DNA of 64,000 bases. It comes from Candidatus Riflebacteria bacterium HGW-Riflebacteria-1 (lineage in GTDB: Bacteria > Muiribacteriota > Ozemobacteria > Ozemobacterales > Ozemobacteraceae). The stretch is from positions 332,267 through 396,266 of the forward strand of contig PGYB01000004.1 of assembly GCA_002839445.1 (NCBI GenBank), given 5' to 3'. Positions 1-8,807 of the stretch are shown piece after piece (within the stretch, counting starts at the first letter, position 1; every line of letters starts with the position of its first letter). Below the pieces are notes generated by a model. That model had not been told where the DNA came from, ran no database searches, and was given only the letters and a program-made list of their open reading frames with translations. Made by a program: the position numbers and the translations under genes.

Positions 1-98
1 CCCGGGTAAGCCGCTGCGAATCTGACGCCGGCTTCCCAGGCGCCTCTGGCAATGGCAGCATTTCCTGAGAGAAATGCCCGGTTTGCTGATTGCTTCAT
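1..98 (-). CDS. iorA: Indolepyruvate:ferredoxin oxidoreductase alpha subunit, N-terminus (partial)
   Basis: The minus strand encodes 32 residues from an ATG at 98 running off the left edge. They read MKQSANRAFLSGN, then AAIARGAWEAGVRFAAAYPG. The pattern LSGNxAIARGAWEAGV...YPG matches the start of IorA, the thiamine-diphosphate subunit that converts aryl pyruvates to aryl-acetyl-CoA with ferredoxin in anaerobic amino-acid fermentation. An excellent ribosome site, AAAGGAG, lies 6 nt before the ATG. The gene is divergent from the epimerase gene. Only the N-terminus is visible, so the family call rests on a short but distinctive stretch. Confidence 0.75.
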   Translation of the reverse strand, partial: MKQSANRAFLSGNAAIARGAWEAGVRFAAAYP

Positions 99-216
99 TC
101 CCTTCTCCTTTGGCACATAATTTTTTGCTCAAAAAAGTATAGCATAAAAATAGAATTCGGGCTTGCAGCGCCGGCAAAAAGAAGATAAGATCAAAAAAAA
201 CGCAGGAGCAGCTAAC

Positions 217-1224
217 ATGAAGATTCTGGTCACTGGCGCCGCCGGTTTTATTGGGTTTCATCTCAGCATTTATCTGTTGAAGCGGGGCGACGATGTCGTT
301 GGTCTCGACAATCTCAATGACTATTACGACGTAAAGCTGAAAACTGATCGTCTCGACATTTTGCGCAACCACCAGAATTTTGTTTTCATCAAGGCCGACC
401 TCAACGACCGCGCCGCCATTGATCAGGCTTTTGTCGATCATCATTTTGACCGGGTCATCAACCTGGCTGCTCAGGCCGGGGTTCGCTACAGCATCGAAAA
501 TCCTCGCGCCTACATTGATGCCAACATAGTCGGCTTCATGAATATTCTCGAAGCCTGCCGCCATAACAAGATCGAGCACCTGGTCTACGCGTCATCGAGC
601 TCTGTTTATGGCTCCAACACCCACATGCCTTTTTCCATTCATCATAATGTCGATCATCCGGTTTCGCTATACGCCGCTACCAAAAAGGCTAATGAGCTGA
701 TGGCGCACACCTATGCCCACTTATACGGCCTGCCAGTTACCGGTTTGCGTTTCTTTACCGTTTATGGGCCATGGGGCCGCCCGGATATGGCACTGTTTCT
801 GTTTACCAGAGCCATTATTGAAGGCAAACCGATCCAGGTTTTCAATAACGGCAAGATGCAGCGCGACTTTACTTACATCGACGATATCGTCGAGGGCATA
901 GTCCGGGTGTGCGACCGGGTTGCCGCGCCAGATGAATCCTGGAACGGTGATCAGCCTGATCCGGCAAGCAGTCGGGCGCCTTATCGGCTTTACAACATTG
1001 GCAATAACAAGCCGGTTGAATTGCTCAAGTTTATCGAAATCGTCGAAAAGAAGATCGGCAAAAAGGCGGTTATGGAAATGTTGCCGATGCAGCCTGGCGA
1101 TGTGCCGGCCACCTGCGCTGATGTCGACGACCTGATGCGCGATACCGGGTTCGCTCCCAACACCGCTCTCGAAATCGGTGTTTCACGCTTTATCGACTGG
1201 TTCAGAGGCTATTACCATCTCTGA
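217..1224 (+). CDS. NAD-dependent epimerase, UDP-glucuronate 4-epimerase type
   Basis: A 335-residue extended short-chain dehydrogenase, probably interconverting UDP-glucuronate and UDP-galacturonate for surface polysaccharide or LPS core. The Rossmann motif GxxGxxG is at residues 7-13 (GAAGFIG). The catalytic pair is Y152/K156 in YAATKK, preceded by the SSSSVYG loop. [12 protein letters not shown] in the C-terminal half is typical of the GlcA epimerase group. The open frame extends upstream to 163, but ATG 217 has GGAG at the right distance and starts directly at the Rossmann strand. Other UDP-sugar epimerases in this family are possible, since substrate cannot be read with certainty. Confidence 0.85.
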   Translation: MKILVTGAAGFIGFHLSIYLLKRGDDVVGLDNLNDYYDVKLKTDRLDILRNHQNFVFIKADLNDRAAIDQAFVDHHFDRVINLAAQAGVRYSIENPRAYIDANIVGFMNILEACRHNKIEHLVYASSSSVYGSNTHMPFSIHHNVDHPVSLYAATKKANELMAHTYAHLYGLPVTGLRFFTVYGPWGRPDMALFLFTRAIIEGKPIQVFNNGKMQRDFTYIDDIVEGIVRVCDRVAAPDESWNGDQPDPASSRAPYRLYNIGNNKPVELLKFIEIVEKKIGKKAVMEMLPMQPGDVPATCADVDDLMRDTGFAPNTALEIGVSRFIDWFRGYYHL

Positions 1225-1287
1225 TTCTGTTAGCTTCGCGATCATGGCGCGTCACGCAATTGATGCCCGCGCGCTGGCGTTAATTCC

Positions 1288-3726
1288 TTAAGCCGACAGA
1301 TTCTCGTGATAGAAGCTTTCCCACACCTCTTTTTCTTCATTGAGTGTGAAAAGCGCGAGGCGGTCACGCAGCAGCTTAACGCAGAATTCGGTTATTGTTT
1401 CGTCTGGCGCGATTGAATCACTGGTGTAATAGGTCATCGCCACTCCAAACAGCCGGTTATCATGCATCAGCGGGTATGCTGTGCAGGTTGAATCGTCTTC
1501 CTGCTGCTCAAGAGTCGCTTTGTGCCGTGGATTTTTCTGAACCATCTGCATAAGCTCGAGTTCGGCCTGGCTGAGTATGAGCTGACGCGATCGATCTACC
1601 CGGCAGGTTATTTCGGCGCTGCTGTCATTGTGAAAGCGCACCAGCATGATATCTCTGAGCTGAGTGATTTTGGCAAACTCGCAGAGGATCTTGAAAAATG
1701 GCTGCTCTTCTTCGGCCGGCCGCGAAAATACCATGGCTTTTATGCTGTCGAGCTGGGTATAGAGCCGGGTAATGCTTTTATGCATGCGATCATTCTTGCT
1801 CTGGGAGTCGCGAAAGGCGATTGCATTCTTGATCGCGGCTGAGGCGTGCTTAAGATAGTAGCTGACCATGTTTATGGTCGTTTCAGAGCTTTCTTCCTGG
1901 CCAAATTTTTCGAGCATCATCATGCCGAGGACCTTTCCCTGGTGCCTGATCGGAATGTAAGCGGTAAGCCGATGCATCGAACCGTTGGTAATCTCCATCG
2001 TAGCAGACTTCTCTGGTGTGATCTGGGCACTTATCATTACCGGGCGACCTTCATCCAGCACCGGGTTGAGCGCGTCAGGGTTATTGCGGGGAATATCGAG
2101 AAGTCGCGGCGAAGCAGTTCTGATGTCGAGAATTTCTGAGCGTCTGTTCAAGTTGTCTTCGGCCTTGAAGATGTGCAGGCAGGTGTTGTCTATTTTAAAA
2201 AGTTCGCGTGCACGTTTTTCGATAAGTGTGGTAAGGCCTTCAAGCTCTGTGCAGACATTTACCAGCTCAGAAATTTCGTCGAGAATAATCTGCTTGTACT
2301 GCAGTTCTGATGTCAGCTGATCGTTGGTTGCTTTAAGCGCGGCCAGCTCATTCATCAGGCTTGCCACCTGATTGGCAGTGTTGCTTTCTTCGGCTTTCAA
2401 TGCTTTGATCTTGTGACTGAGCAACTCGATTTCAACAGCACGATCATTAGCCAGTTTCTGCATTTCTTCGAAAAGGCGGTGATTGTCACGGTTTTCCAGA
2501 GAAACCTTCTCAAAGCTGCTCTGCAGCTCAGTTAGTTCCTTTTTCAATGCTTCGAGGTGAGTTTTGATGAAGATTTCTTCGCTGCGGTCGTCAAAGATCG
2601 CCAGAATGCGGGTCTGGTTATCGCAGTCTCTGAATGAGCTTATTCTTGCATTAAAGATGTGCTCGGTTCCTTCGCGCGATCGAATCTTGATTTTCTCAAG
2701 TGTGCGCCGGCTTCCGCTGGTGATGACCGCCTGAATCACATAGGCCATACCGTATTGTTCAAGCTCCGGAAAAGACTGCAGCAGGTTCTTGTCGACGAGA
2801 TCGGCTGAAAAGACACCGCTTTTATCGACCTTGATTTTTTCAACCCGCCCGGCCGCGTCGGCGATAAGCCAGGCACAACTGGTCTGTTCGGATGCCAGTG
2901 TTGAAGATATCGCCCTGGTATTGCTTTTATAGAGCATGTCGTTGAGAAAGAATATTCTCTCTTTGAAGACGAGTGTCAGCTTGTGGGCAAGATATGCGGT
3001 AGCACTCAAGCCGGTGGTAACGACAATCGCGTTGGAAAGAACCCAGCCAGAGTTCTGACTGAGGTCACCGTAAAGGGGTGGGTAAAATTTGATGTGAGGA
3101 ATAAACTGGTATTTGATCAGCATGCTGAGCATGGTCCACGCCATAACTGTCAGCGAAGCGTAAATAGCGCCGGATCTAAAGCCCATTACTGCGCCAGCAA
3201 CAGTTATCGGCACCACACTCAGAAACATCATCGGGCTTTCGGTTGTCCCGGTGTATCTGGTCAGCAGCATGATAATCAGCAGGTCGCCAATTACCTGTGT
3301 GTGCATGACATTGTTGATCGAAAAAATGTTGAACGCGATGTCTTTGAGAGATTCCAGCATCATCATGTAGAGAACCGCGCAGACCCTTGCGCCGGCCGCC
3401 GGAATCTGCAGTATTCCCAGCAGGCCACGGCTTTTGATTCGGGAAAAGGCCGTGGCGGTGACCTTTAACAGCAGCTTTCTCAGGCTGCTCATGCCGTGCG
3501 TCAACATCATATGCCGCGAAAGCAGCGAAAAATGCAGCGTGTAGAATACGTTTAGAACAGCCAGCAGACAGCATAAGACATATATTGGCTCGATTCTGAA
3601 GCTCATGCCCAGCAGATTTAGACTGATCAGGCTGAACCCGAAAATTATCGGAATACTCGCCCAACGCAAGGTGATCAGGCCGCGGGCGATCTGCAGTTCT
3701 CTTATTCCAGAGCGATTTTCAATCAT
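1288..3726 (-). CDS. Membrane-anchored PAS/GAF sensory protein without a visible output domain
   Basis: An 812-residue protein. Several hydrophobic segments lie in the first ~250 residues (about 20-65, 110-130, 145-200, 225-250). A PAS-like region follows (~275-380), then a long coiled coil (~385-485) and a GAF-like domain (~490-640). The C-terminal portion (~670-800) looks like a second GAF-type domain. I see no histidine-kinase H-box, HATPase, GGDEF, EAL or HD-GYP motif, so the output route is unknown; it may signal through a partner by its coiled coil. AGGAG precedes the ATG by 5 nt. Its neighbours give no functional hint. Confidence 0.6.
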   Translation of the reverse strand: MIENRSGIRELQIARGLITLRWASIPIIFGFSLISLNLLGMSFRIEPIYVLCCLLAVLNVFYTLHFSLLSRHMMLTHGMSSLRKLLLKVTATAFSRIKSRGLLGILQIPAAGARVCAVLYMMMLESLKDIAFNIFSINNVMHTQVIGDLLIIMLLTRYTGTTESPMMFLSVVPITVAGAVMGFRSGAIYASLTVMAWTMLSMLIKYQFIPHIKFYPPLYGDLSQNSGWVLSNAIVVTTGLSATAYLAHKLTLVFKERIFFLNDMLYKSNTRAISSTLASEQTSCAWLIADAAGRVEKIKVDKSGVFSADLVDKNLLQSFPELEQYGMAYVIQAVITSGSRRTLEKIKIRSREGTEHIFNARISSFRDCDNQTRILAIFDDRSEEIFIKTHLEALKKELTELQSSFEKVSLENRDNHRLFEEMQKLANDRAVEIELLSHKIKALKAEESNTANQVASLMNELAALKATNDQLTSELQYKQIILDEISELVNVCTELEGLTTLIEKRARELFKIDNTCLHIFKAEDNLNRRSEILDIRTASPRLLDIPRNNPDALNPVLDEGRPVMISAQITPEKSATMEITNGSMHRLTAYIPIRHQGKVLGMMMLEKFGQEESSETTINMVSYYLKHASAAIKNAIAFRDSQSKNDRMHKSITRLYTQLDSIKAMVFSRPAEEEQPFFKILCEFAKITQLRDIMLVRFHNDSSAEITCRVDRSRQLILSQAELELMQMVQKNPRHKATLEQQEDDSTCTAYPLMHDNRLFGVAMTYYTSDSIAPDETITEFCVKLLRDRLALFTLNEEKEVWESFYHENLSA

Positions 3727-3803
3727 ATTATCTCCTGAACTTACTACAAATACAGTTCAGCAGAATTATCGGCAGGTCAATGATTTTTGATAAGTGTTAT
3801 CGT

Positions 3804-3820
3804 ATTATGCGCGGCATAAT
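3804..3820. promoter_or_regulatory. Palindrome ATTATGC-GCG-GCATAAT, possible operator
   Basis: Seven-base perfect inverted arms flank a 3-nt centre. On the minus strand one arm contains CATAAT, which resembles a -10 box for the sensory gene starting at 3726. A repressor site overlapping a promoter is possible, but this is inference from symmetry alone. Confidence 0.3.
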
Positions 3821-3846
3821 CGGCATCAAACCGTTATCCTGCGCGC

Positions 3847-3891
3847 AGTCGCAGAATCCAGATTGGCAACAGAGACATGGATTCTGCGACT
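3847..3891. repeat. Inverted repeat element (14-bp arms, 17-nt loop)
   Basis: AGTCGCAGAATCCA at 3847-3860 is exactly complementary to 3878-3891. The sequence after the right arm (TTCGCTTTGCTACG, then GCAGAATGAC) has the look of short dispersed palindromic intergenic elements found in many environmental genomes. No second copy was noticed in this window, so its mobile or multicopy nature is unproven. Confidence 0.45.
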
Positions 3892-4048
3892 TCGCTTTGC
3901 TACGTGCAGAATGACAGAGATATGGCACAGAGAATTCTCAAACAAGGATTCGTCATGCCTGTGTCCGGTCACAAAACATCTTGTATGATGCTGGTTTGAA
4001 TGCTCACAGAATTGCTGTATAAGCAGTCGTATGCCTGCCAGTCTTAAA

Positions 4049-5665
4049 CTATGGCTGTTGTGGCAGGTCGAAATTTTTGATCTGGCTGCCGGATGCGGCA
4101 ATAATAGCCAGAAGCTCTGAGCGCCCGCGGCTCGAAGCAAGATAAAGTTGCCAGCGTTGTTTTAAGCTCTCTTTGCCAGCCTTTTGCATACCTGGCAGCT
4201 CGGCGTAATTGCTCAGCTCATTTGTTTGCCTGCCATCAGAAATCGGCGACCAGCCTTTCTGCAGGAGGCCACGCAGTTCAAAAGGAGGAAGGCTGCTGAC
4301 GCCGGCGATGCCGATCTTTAGCGTGTCTATTGGTTCGCTGATCAGGCCTTTCTCTACGAGGTTATTATAGATGTGGTTGCGCAGCCGGGCCAGGTTGCCG
4401 CTTACTTCTTCTGCCGCGCATGAGAAAACGACTTTAAGCAGGCCATGATCGAGGGTCAGCGTTAGTGGCATCATCGAAAAAGACCTGTCTTTGAGATCCT
4501 GGTGGATCTCTTTTATCATACTCCGGTTGTCGCCGCCAATCGCGATGGTAATATCGCAGATATTACCTCCGTCTGACTGCCGGCCAGCAGCAAAGTCTGG
4601 AAAAAAGCCGCTTGAAAAGCTCAGGTGGTGCTGAAAGCTCTCGGGCATACAGATTTCGGCCGGCTTGTGCTCGGGATGCACCGGAAATATGGCTTTGACA
4701 ACCGGGTCATCATTGTCGATTGAACTGCGCCAGTGCTGCAACCAGCCTGAAAACATGGCTCTTTTGCCGAGATCACGCTGGTCGTCGGCCATAATTTCGC
4801 TCATGGAAAGGCTGAAAGCCTGCCAGTCTGCCGGTGCATCTCTGCCGAGTCTGAAATTTTCAATCTGCCTGAACTTTGCCATGCTTTCGGCAAGCTGTTC
4901 TTCGTTGCCCGAAAGATAAACAACCAGTTTAAGGGTTGCATCGCCATAAATGATTTCATATTTGAGCTGTGAGTCGAGACCTGCTTCTCTGATAAACTTC
5001 TCACCGAGATATTTCGCGGTAAAGAAGGCCTGGATACTGGCCTCCGGCCAGGCAAACACCGTGTAAACGGTTGGCAAAACGCCCGGCAGGGTGTTGCTGC
5101 CCTGGTCGCCATTACTCATGCCGGAATAAACAGATGCAAGTGTCGCGGCGGCCATATGCAGTTCAGCAGTATGGGCGGCGAGATTTCGCGTCAGAGCCAC
5201 GCTGACTGGTTTGTGTAAAGAGTTTTTTGCCTGCTCAGTAGAATACAGCAGGTCATGCAGGTAATCGGCAAACTCGTTGCTGTGCCGGTCTTTTTGCAGG
5301 ATTGCCGGCATTTCGGCCTGCAGTGCTGCAAGCAGCTTTTTGCATATCCCGGCTGCTTTTGCCGGGTCGTCAAAGTGTAACAACGAAAACTGAACGCCGC
5401 AGAGGCTGTGACTGGCTGACCACATGCTGCCGCTCTGGCTGATCTGCTCTTCGATGCCGAATTTCGGTGATTTGACAGTGGCGACAATCAGGTTGTAAAG
5501 GTCGCTGGCGCGGTTGCAGCGTTTAACAATCGGCGGGTCGAAGGTAATAACTACTGAATCGAGTCTGTCAATGGTATTGCTGTCTTGTGCAGACGCCCCG
5601 GTTCCTGGAAAAATAGCCAGGACAGCGATCAGCAGACAAGTCAGCAGACAGGTAAATGTTCTCAT
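4049..5665 (-). CDS. Exported protein of unknown function
   Basis: A 538-residue protein with an N-terminal signal sequence (MRTFTCLLTCLLIAVLAIFP, cleavage likely near GASA-QD). The rest alternates alpha/beta segments in roughly two halves. The style faintly recalls non-catalytic M16 (pitrilysin-like) domains, but no HxxEH or HxxE zinc motif is present, so I do not assign a function. The frame could start further upstream (TTG 5755 or ATG 5743), but the signal peptide begins at ATG 5665. An extended -10 box ends only 6 nt before that ATG and would exclude the upstream starts. The protein probably acts in the periplasm. Confidence 0.5.
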   Translation of the reverse strand: MRTFTCLLTCLLIAVLAIFPGTGASAQDSNTIDRLDSVVITFDPPIVKRCNRASDLYNLIVATVKSPKFGIEEQISQSGSMWSASHSLCGVQFSLLHFDDPAKAAGICKKLLAALQAEMPAILQKDRHSNEFADYLHDLLYSTEQAKNSLHKPVSVALTRNLAAHTAELHMAAATLASVYSGMSNGDQGSNTLPGVLPTVYTVFAWPEASIQAFFTAKYLGEKFIREAGLDSQLKYEIIYGDATLKLVVYLSGNEEQLAESMAKFRQIENFRLGRDAPADWQAFSLSMSEIMADDQRDLGKRAMFSGWLQHWRSSIDNDDPVVKAIFPVHPEHKPAEICMPESFQHHLSFSSGFFPDFAAGRQSDGGNICDITIAIGGDNRSMIKEIHQDLKDRSFSMMPLTLTLDHGLLKVVFSCAAEEVSGNLARLRNHIYNNLVEKGLISEPIDTLKIGIAGVSSLPPFELRGLLQKGWSPISDGRQTNELSNYAELPGMQKAGKESLKQRWQLYLASSRGRSELLAIIAASGSQIKNFDLPQQP

Positions 5666-5671
5666 GCGCAA

Positions 5672-5680
5672 ATTATACCA
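5672..5680 (-). promoter_or_regulatory. Extended -10 box TGgTATAAT, leaderless promoter candidate
   Basis: A perfect TATAAT with upstream TG lies on the minus strand, ending 6 nt before ATG 5665. Transcription starting about 7 nt downstream would begin at or within the start codon. No good -35 is seen at 17 bp, which extended -10 promoters can tolerate. There is no Shine-Dalgarno sequence. Confidence 0.5.
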
Positions 5681-5829
5681 CATGATCATCACGAGTGCAG
5701 CAAAGCTGTACCGTAAAATTTGCTCGCGGCTTTGCGCCGGCATAAGATTTGTCAACGCCGAAGTTGAGCTTGCATTAATCAGTCTGCCTGATTAGAATCT
5801 ACCTGTACAAACATTTTGGGCGGTGAAGA

Positions 5830-7209
5830 ATGTTAACCTGGGAGAGCGAAATCGGGTCGGCACTGGTTGTCGCAGCCGTTTTTCTGGCGCTGGTTGGCGT
5901 CGGAGAGTTGCTGCGCGGCACCGGCTCCTGTTCTCAGGAAGCAACCCGCAAGTTCGTGCACTTTACCGGCGGCCTGGTATCGCTGAGCTTTGCCTATGTT
6001 TTTAAGTCGCATGTCACAGTTCTCGGCCTCGGAATCGTATTTATCCTGCTGATGTACACGACAAAGAAGCTTGGCATGCTGCAATCAGTGCATGGCATAA
6101 AGCGCAAATCCAGCGGCGATCTGCTGCACCCACTTGCAATATATCTTACCTTTACTGCTACCAACTATTTTGAGCGGCCAGATTTTTATGTAATATCGAT
6201 CGCGGTTCTCTCGGTTTCTGACGCTCTTGCCGCGCTGATTGGCGTGTCATACGGTTTTAAGGTTTACAACGTCGAAGAAGAAAACAAAAGTATCGAAGGT
6301 TCTTTTATTTTTCTGCTTTCGACTTTTTTAATCGTGCATCTTGGCCTGCTGCTGCTTACCGAGGTCGGAAGAATGGAGTGCGTACTGGCAGCCCTGCTTA
6401 TCGCTGTGCTGGTAACCTGTTTTGAGGCAATTTCTCTGGGTGGCGCTGACAACATCATTATTCCGTTTGGCACCCTGTTCATAATAATGAAGATCACCAC
6501 CAAGCCGATTCCCGAGATAATCATGCAGCTGTGCTCTATCGGCATGATCTTTCTTTCTACCTATCTGTTTGGTAACTTCTACGGACGCCTCGGCGATTCT
6601 GGTGTTATCGGGGTAGCTCTTGCCGGTTACGCAGCCTGGAGCCTGGTCGGGCCTGAATGGTATATTCCGGTGCTGATCTGCACCATATTGATATCTCTGT
6701 TCGATATTTTTCTTGAGATGCCGGGCAGCCAGGATGAACGTCTCAGGGTGCGCCCGATATTCTACATGTTTATCGTCTCGTTCGGCTGGATTCTCGGCGC
6801 TAATTTCAATCTGTCAGAAGAACGCCTGTTCTTTATTCCATACGTTGTCAGTTTCGCCGCCATTCTCAGCATCCGCTGGCGCTGGTATCAGCGTGAAGGT
6901 AACCTGATCTCGGTCAGTCGCCGTCGGCTTATTCCCAGCTGGATAACTGGCGGGAACTCGCTGATACGAAGCATGTGTCTCACGCCGGTTTTTATCGGTG
7001 CCAACCTGTTTCTTGGGCTGGAGCTTGATCCTGTTTTTTCCGCGCTGAGTTGTCTCGGCGGGATAATGATTTCAGACCTTATTTACTGGGGAATCGGCAG
7101 TCGTTATCACGGCAAATGGAGCCGCGTCGGCTTTTTGCGCATGAGCATGGCTGCCGTGCTTGTCGCGTCAAGCCTGGTTTTTGTCGCGCACCTGTGGTAT
7201 TACCGCTGA
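5830..7209 (+). CDS. Dolichol/phytol kinase-like polytopic membrane protein
   Basis: A 459-residue integral membrane protein. The first ~220 residues match the polyprenol/phytol kinase and CDP-diglyceride synthetase-like superfamily: EATRKFVHFTGG (~38-49), SDALAALIG (~131-139) and KSIEGSFIF (~154-162) are the usual signature blocks. These enzymes phosphorylate isoprenoid alcohols or make CDP-lipids in the inner membrane. The C-terminal half (~230-459) adds further membrane segments with no family I recognise, making the protein about twice the usual length. It is convergent with, and nearly abuts, the 5'-nucleotidase gene. Substrate is unknown. Confidence 0.65.
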   Translation: MLTWESEIGSALVVAAVFLALVGVGELLRGTGSCSQEATRKFVHFTGGLVSLSFAYVFKSHVTVLGLGIVFILLMYTTKKLGMLQSVHGIKRKSSGDLLHPLAIYLTFTATNYFERPDFYVISIAVLSVSDALAALIGVSYGFKVYNVEEENKSIEGSFIFLLSTFLIVHLGLLLLTEVGRMECVLAALLIAVLVTCFEAISLGGADNIIIPFGTLFIIMKITTKPIPEIIMQLCSIGMIFLSTYLFGNFYGRLGDSGVIGVALAGYAAWSLVGPEWYIPVLICTILISLFDIFLEMPGSQDERLRVRPIFYMFIVSFGWILGANFNLSEERLFFIPYVVSFAAILSIRWRWYQREGNLISVSRRRLIPSWITGGNSLIRSMCLTPVFIGANLFLGLELDPVFSALSCLGGIMISDLIYWGIGSRYHGKWSRVGFLRMSMAAVLVASSLVFVAHLWYYR

Positions 7210-7212
7210 CGA

Positions 7213-8799
7213 TCAGTGGTAGCCGCGTTTTTCCTTTACCTGGAAAGTATCAAGGCCGATAACTTTGATCTGAGGCTGAGAATAATCCGGCACTTCTTTG
7301 TTTTCGGCAAGCCAGGCTAAGGCGGCATCCCGCATGAACACCGCAGAATCTTCAGAACTTTCGGCCTGCGCGAACATTTTGTCGCCGCCCAGGTTGCCAT
7401 TGGCGACGAAAGAAGAAGTAGACACCCGATACCTTTTTGCCGGGTCGAGCGGCTGGTCGCCGATAACCACATTTTTCGCGCACCCGGCAGTCAGGTCGAA
7501 ATCGGCACTGATTCCGGCATACTGATAACCGTCTGGTTCGCCAAAATTAGCACAGATCTGGTCGAGCATCGCCTGAACCGCGTCGCCGCGCATGATAAAC
7601 GTGACGACAGTGTTGTCGTAGGGCAGGGATTCAAAAATCTCGCCGACCGTAATCTCGCCGCTATTGATTGGCGCTCGTATTGCGCCAGAATTTACCAGGC
7701 AGATATCGCCTTTGCCTGCTGCAAGCATGCTTTGCGCGGTAAAAGTGCCCATTGGCAACATATGCGTTTTTTTCTTGTCTTTAGGCAGGCTGAGTTCCTT
7801 GCTGGTATGACCAGCTACTTTGTTCATGATGCTTTCAAGCTGCGAATTGTAATGATTGGCAATCTGCTGAACCTTATTGTCAGCTTTTGGCTCATACTCA
7901 GAGGTGATCAGCTCAAGTCTGCCGCTGTAGCTCGCTATCTGGCCGTGTTCGTTCATCAGCAGGTCAAGTCTGCCAAGAAAGACGCTGTGCTCACCGGCCT
8001 GCACCACGATTGTGCCATCAAGGCCGTTGTTGCAGATCCCGATGCCGGGATTGTTAGCGATCAGCTTCGGTTCGTGCAGCTCTTCATGGGTGTGTCCGCC
8101 GACGATAACGTCTATTTCGGCAATCTGTGCGGCCATCTGCTCGTCGAAATCAATGCCGGAATGCGAAAGCACAACAATCAGGTCGACATAGCGGCGTATC
8201 CGTCTGGCAACCTGTCTTACCGTGGTGACCTGGTCGGTATGCAGCATGGGCTCACAATTTTTGCGGTCAGCAGCCAGCCAGGCTTCATTGCCAATGCTGC
8301 CGATAACCGCTATTTTCAAGCCGTTGCGCACAAACACATGGTAAGCCGGAAACACCAGGCGTTTGCTGTCGCGGTAAAAGACGTTACTGCACAGCATGCG
8401 AATGCCTGAATTGGCGATCTGTTTGTGCAGGTTTTCCAGGCCGTTATCGAGTTCGTGGTTGCCAATAGTCGTAGCTTCGCAACCAGCTGCTACTGCCAGT
8501 CTGTGACAAGCCTCGCCCTTGAATACGATGTAAAACGGTGTGCCCTGAAAAATGTCTCCGGCATCAAGAGTCAGCGCATGTGGGGCCTGCTCTTTAATGC
8601 GGCGAATCAGTTCGGCCCGTCGCACAATTCCGCCGACATCTGAACCATGTGTCTTGCTGTCAAATGGCATGACCCTGGAATGGGTGTCGTTGGTATGCAG
8701 TATGGTGAGCGCTACGTCGCCAGCCAGTGCCGGCAGAGTCGCAAATAATGCTACGGCTAACAGCAGCACTGCCGGCAGTGTCTGGCGCAGAACTTTCAT
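7213..8799 (-). CDS. Exported 5'-nucleotidase / 2',3'-cyclic phosphodiesterase family
   Basis: A 528-residue secreted metallophosphoesterase of the UshA/CpdB type, expected to dephosphorylate nucleotides in the periplasm. A signal peptide covers residues 1-27. Metal-binding motifs are NDTH (~36-39), DAGD (~76-79), GNHELD (~111-116) and GGHTH (~212-216). The C-terminal 5'-nucleotidase domain is at ~335-505, with the substrate-stacking region around YDNT. ATG 8799 has GAGG 6 nt upstream. An in-frame GTG at 8811 overlaps the stop of pepD (GTGA) and is the alternative start. It lies directly downstream of pepD, suggesting co-transcription. Confidence 0.85.
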   Translation of the reverse strand: MKVLRQTLPAVLLLAVALFATLPALAGDVALTILHTNDTHSRVMPFDSKTHGSDVGGIVRRAELIRRIKEQAPHALTLDAGDIFQGTPFYIVFKGEACHRLAVAAGCEATTIGNHELDNGLENLHKQIANSGIRMLCSNVFYRDSKRLVFPAYHVFVRNGLKIAVIGSIGNEAWLAADRKNCEPMLHTDQVTTVRQVARRIRRYVDLIVVLSHSGIDFDEQMAAQIAEIDVIVGGHTHEELHEPKLIANNPGIGICNNGLDGTIVVQAGEHSVFLGRLDLLMNEHGQIASYSGRLELITSEYEPKADNKVQQIANHYNSQLESIMNKVAGHTSKELSLPKDKKKTHMLPMGTFTAQSMLAAGKGDICLVNSGAIRAPINSGEITVGEIFESLPYDNTVVTFIMRGDAVQAMLDQICANFGEPDGYQYAGISADFDLTAGCAKNVVIGDQPLDPAKRYRVSTSSFVANGNLGGDKMFAQAESSEDSAVFMRDAALAWLAENKEVPDYSQPQIKVIGLDTFQVKEKRGYH

Positions 8800-8807
8800 G
8801 TTGAACC

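Larger units (their letters stand above)
3727..4048. other. Intergenic region (322 nt) with palindromes, no gene seen
   Basis: This gap separates two minus-strand genes. It holds a short palindrome at 3804-3820 and a 14-bp inverted repeat at 3847-3891, listed separately. Open frames here on both strands are short, lack ribosome sites and run through the inverted repeat, so I do not call a gene. The start of the downstream sensory gene (3726) leaves room for its promoter here. Confidence 0.6.

Noticed and set aside
3605..4140. Several short frames in and around the 3.7-4.1 kb gap
   Set aside because: They cross the inverted repeat or neighbouring genes and lack ribosome sites.
7732..8409. A 225-codon plus-strand frame
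   Set aside because: It is antisense to the 5'-nucleotidase gene with intact metal motifs.
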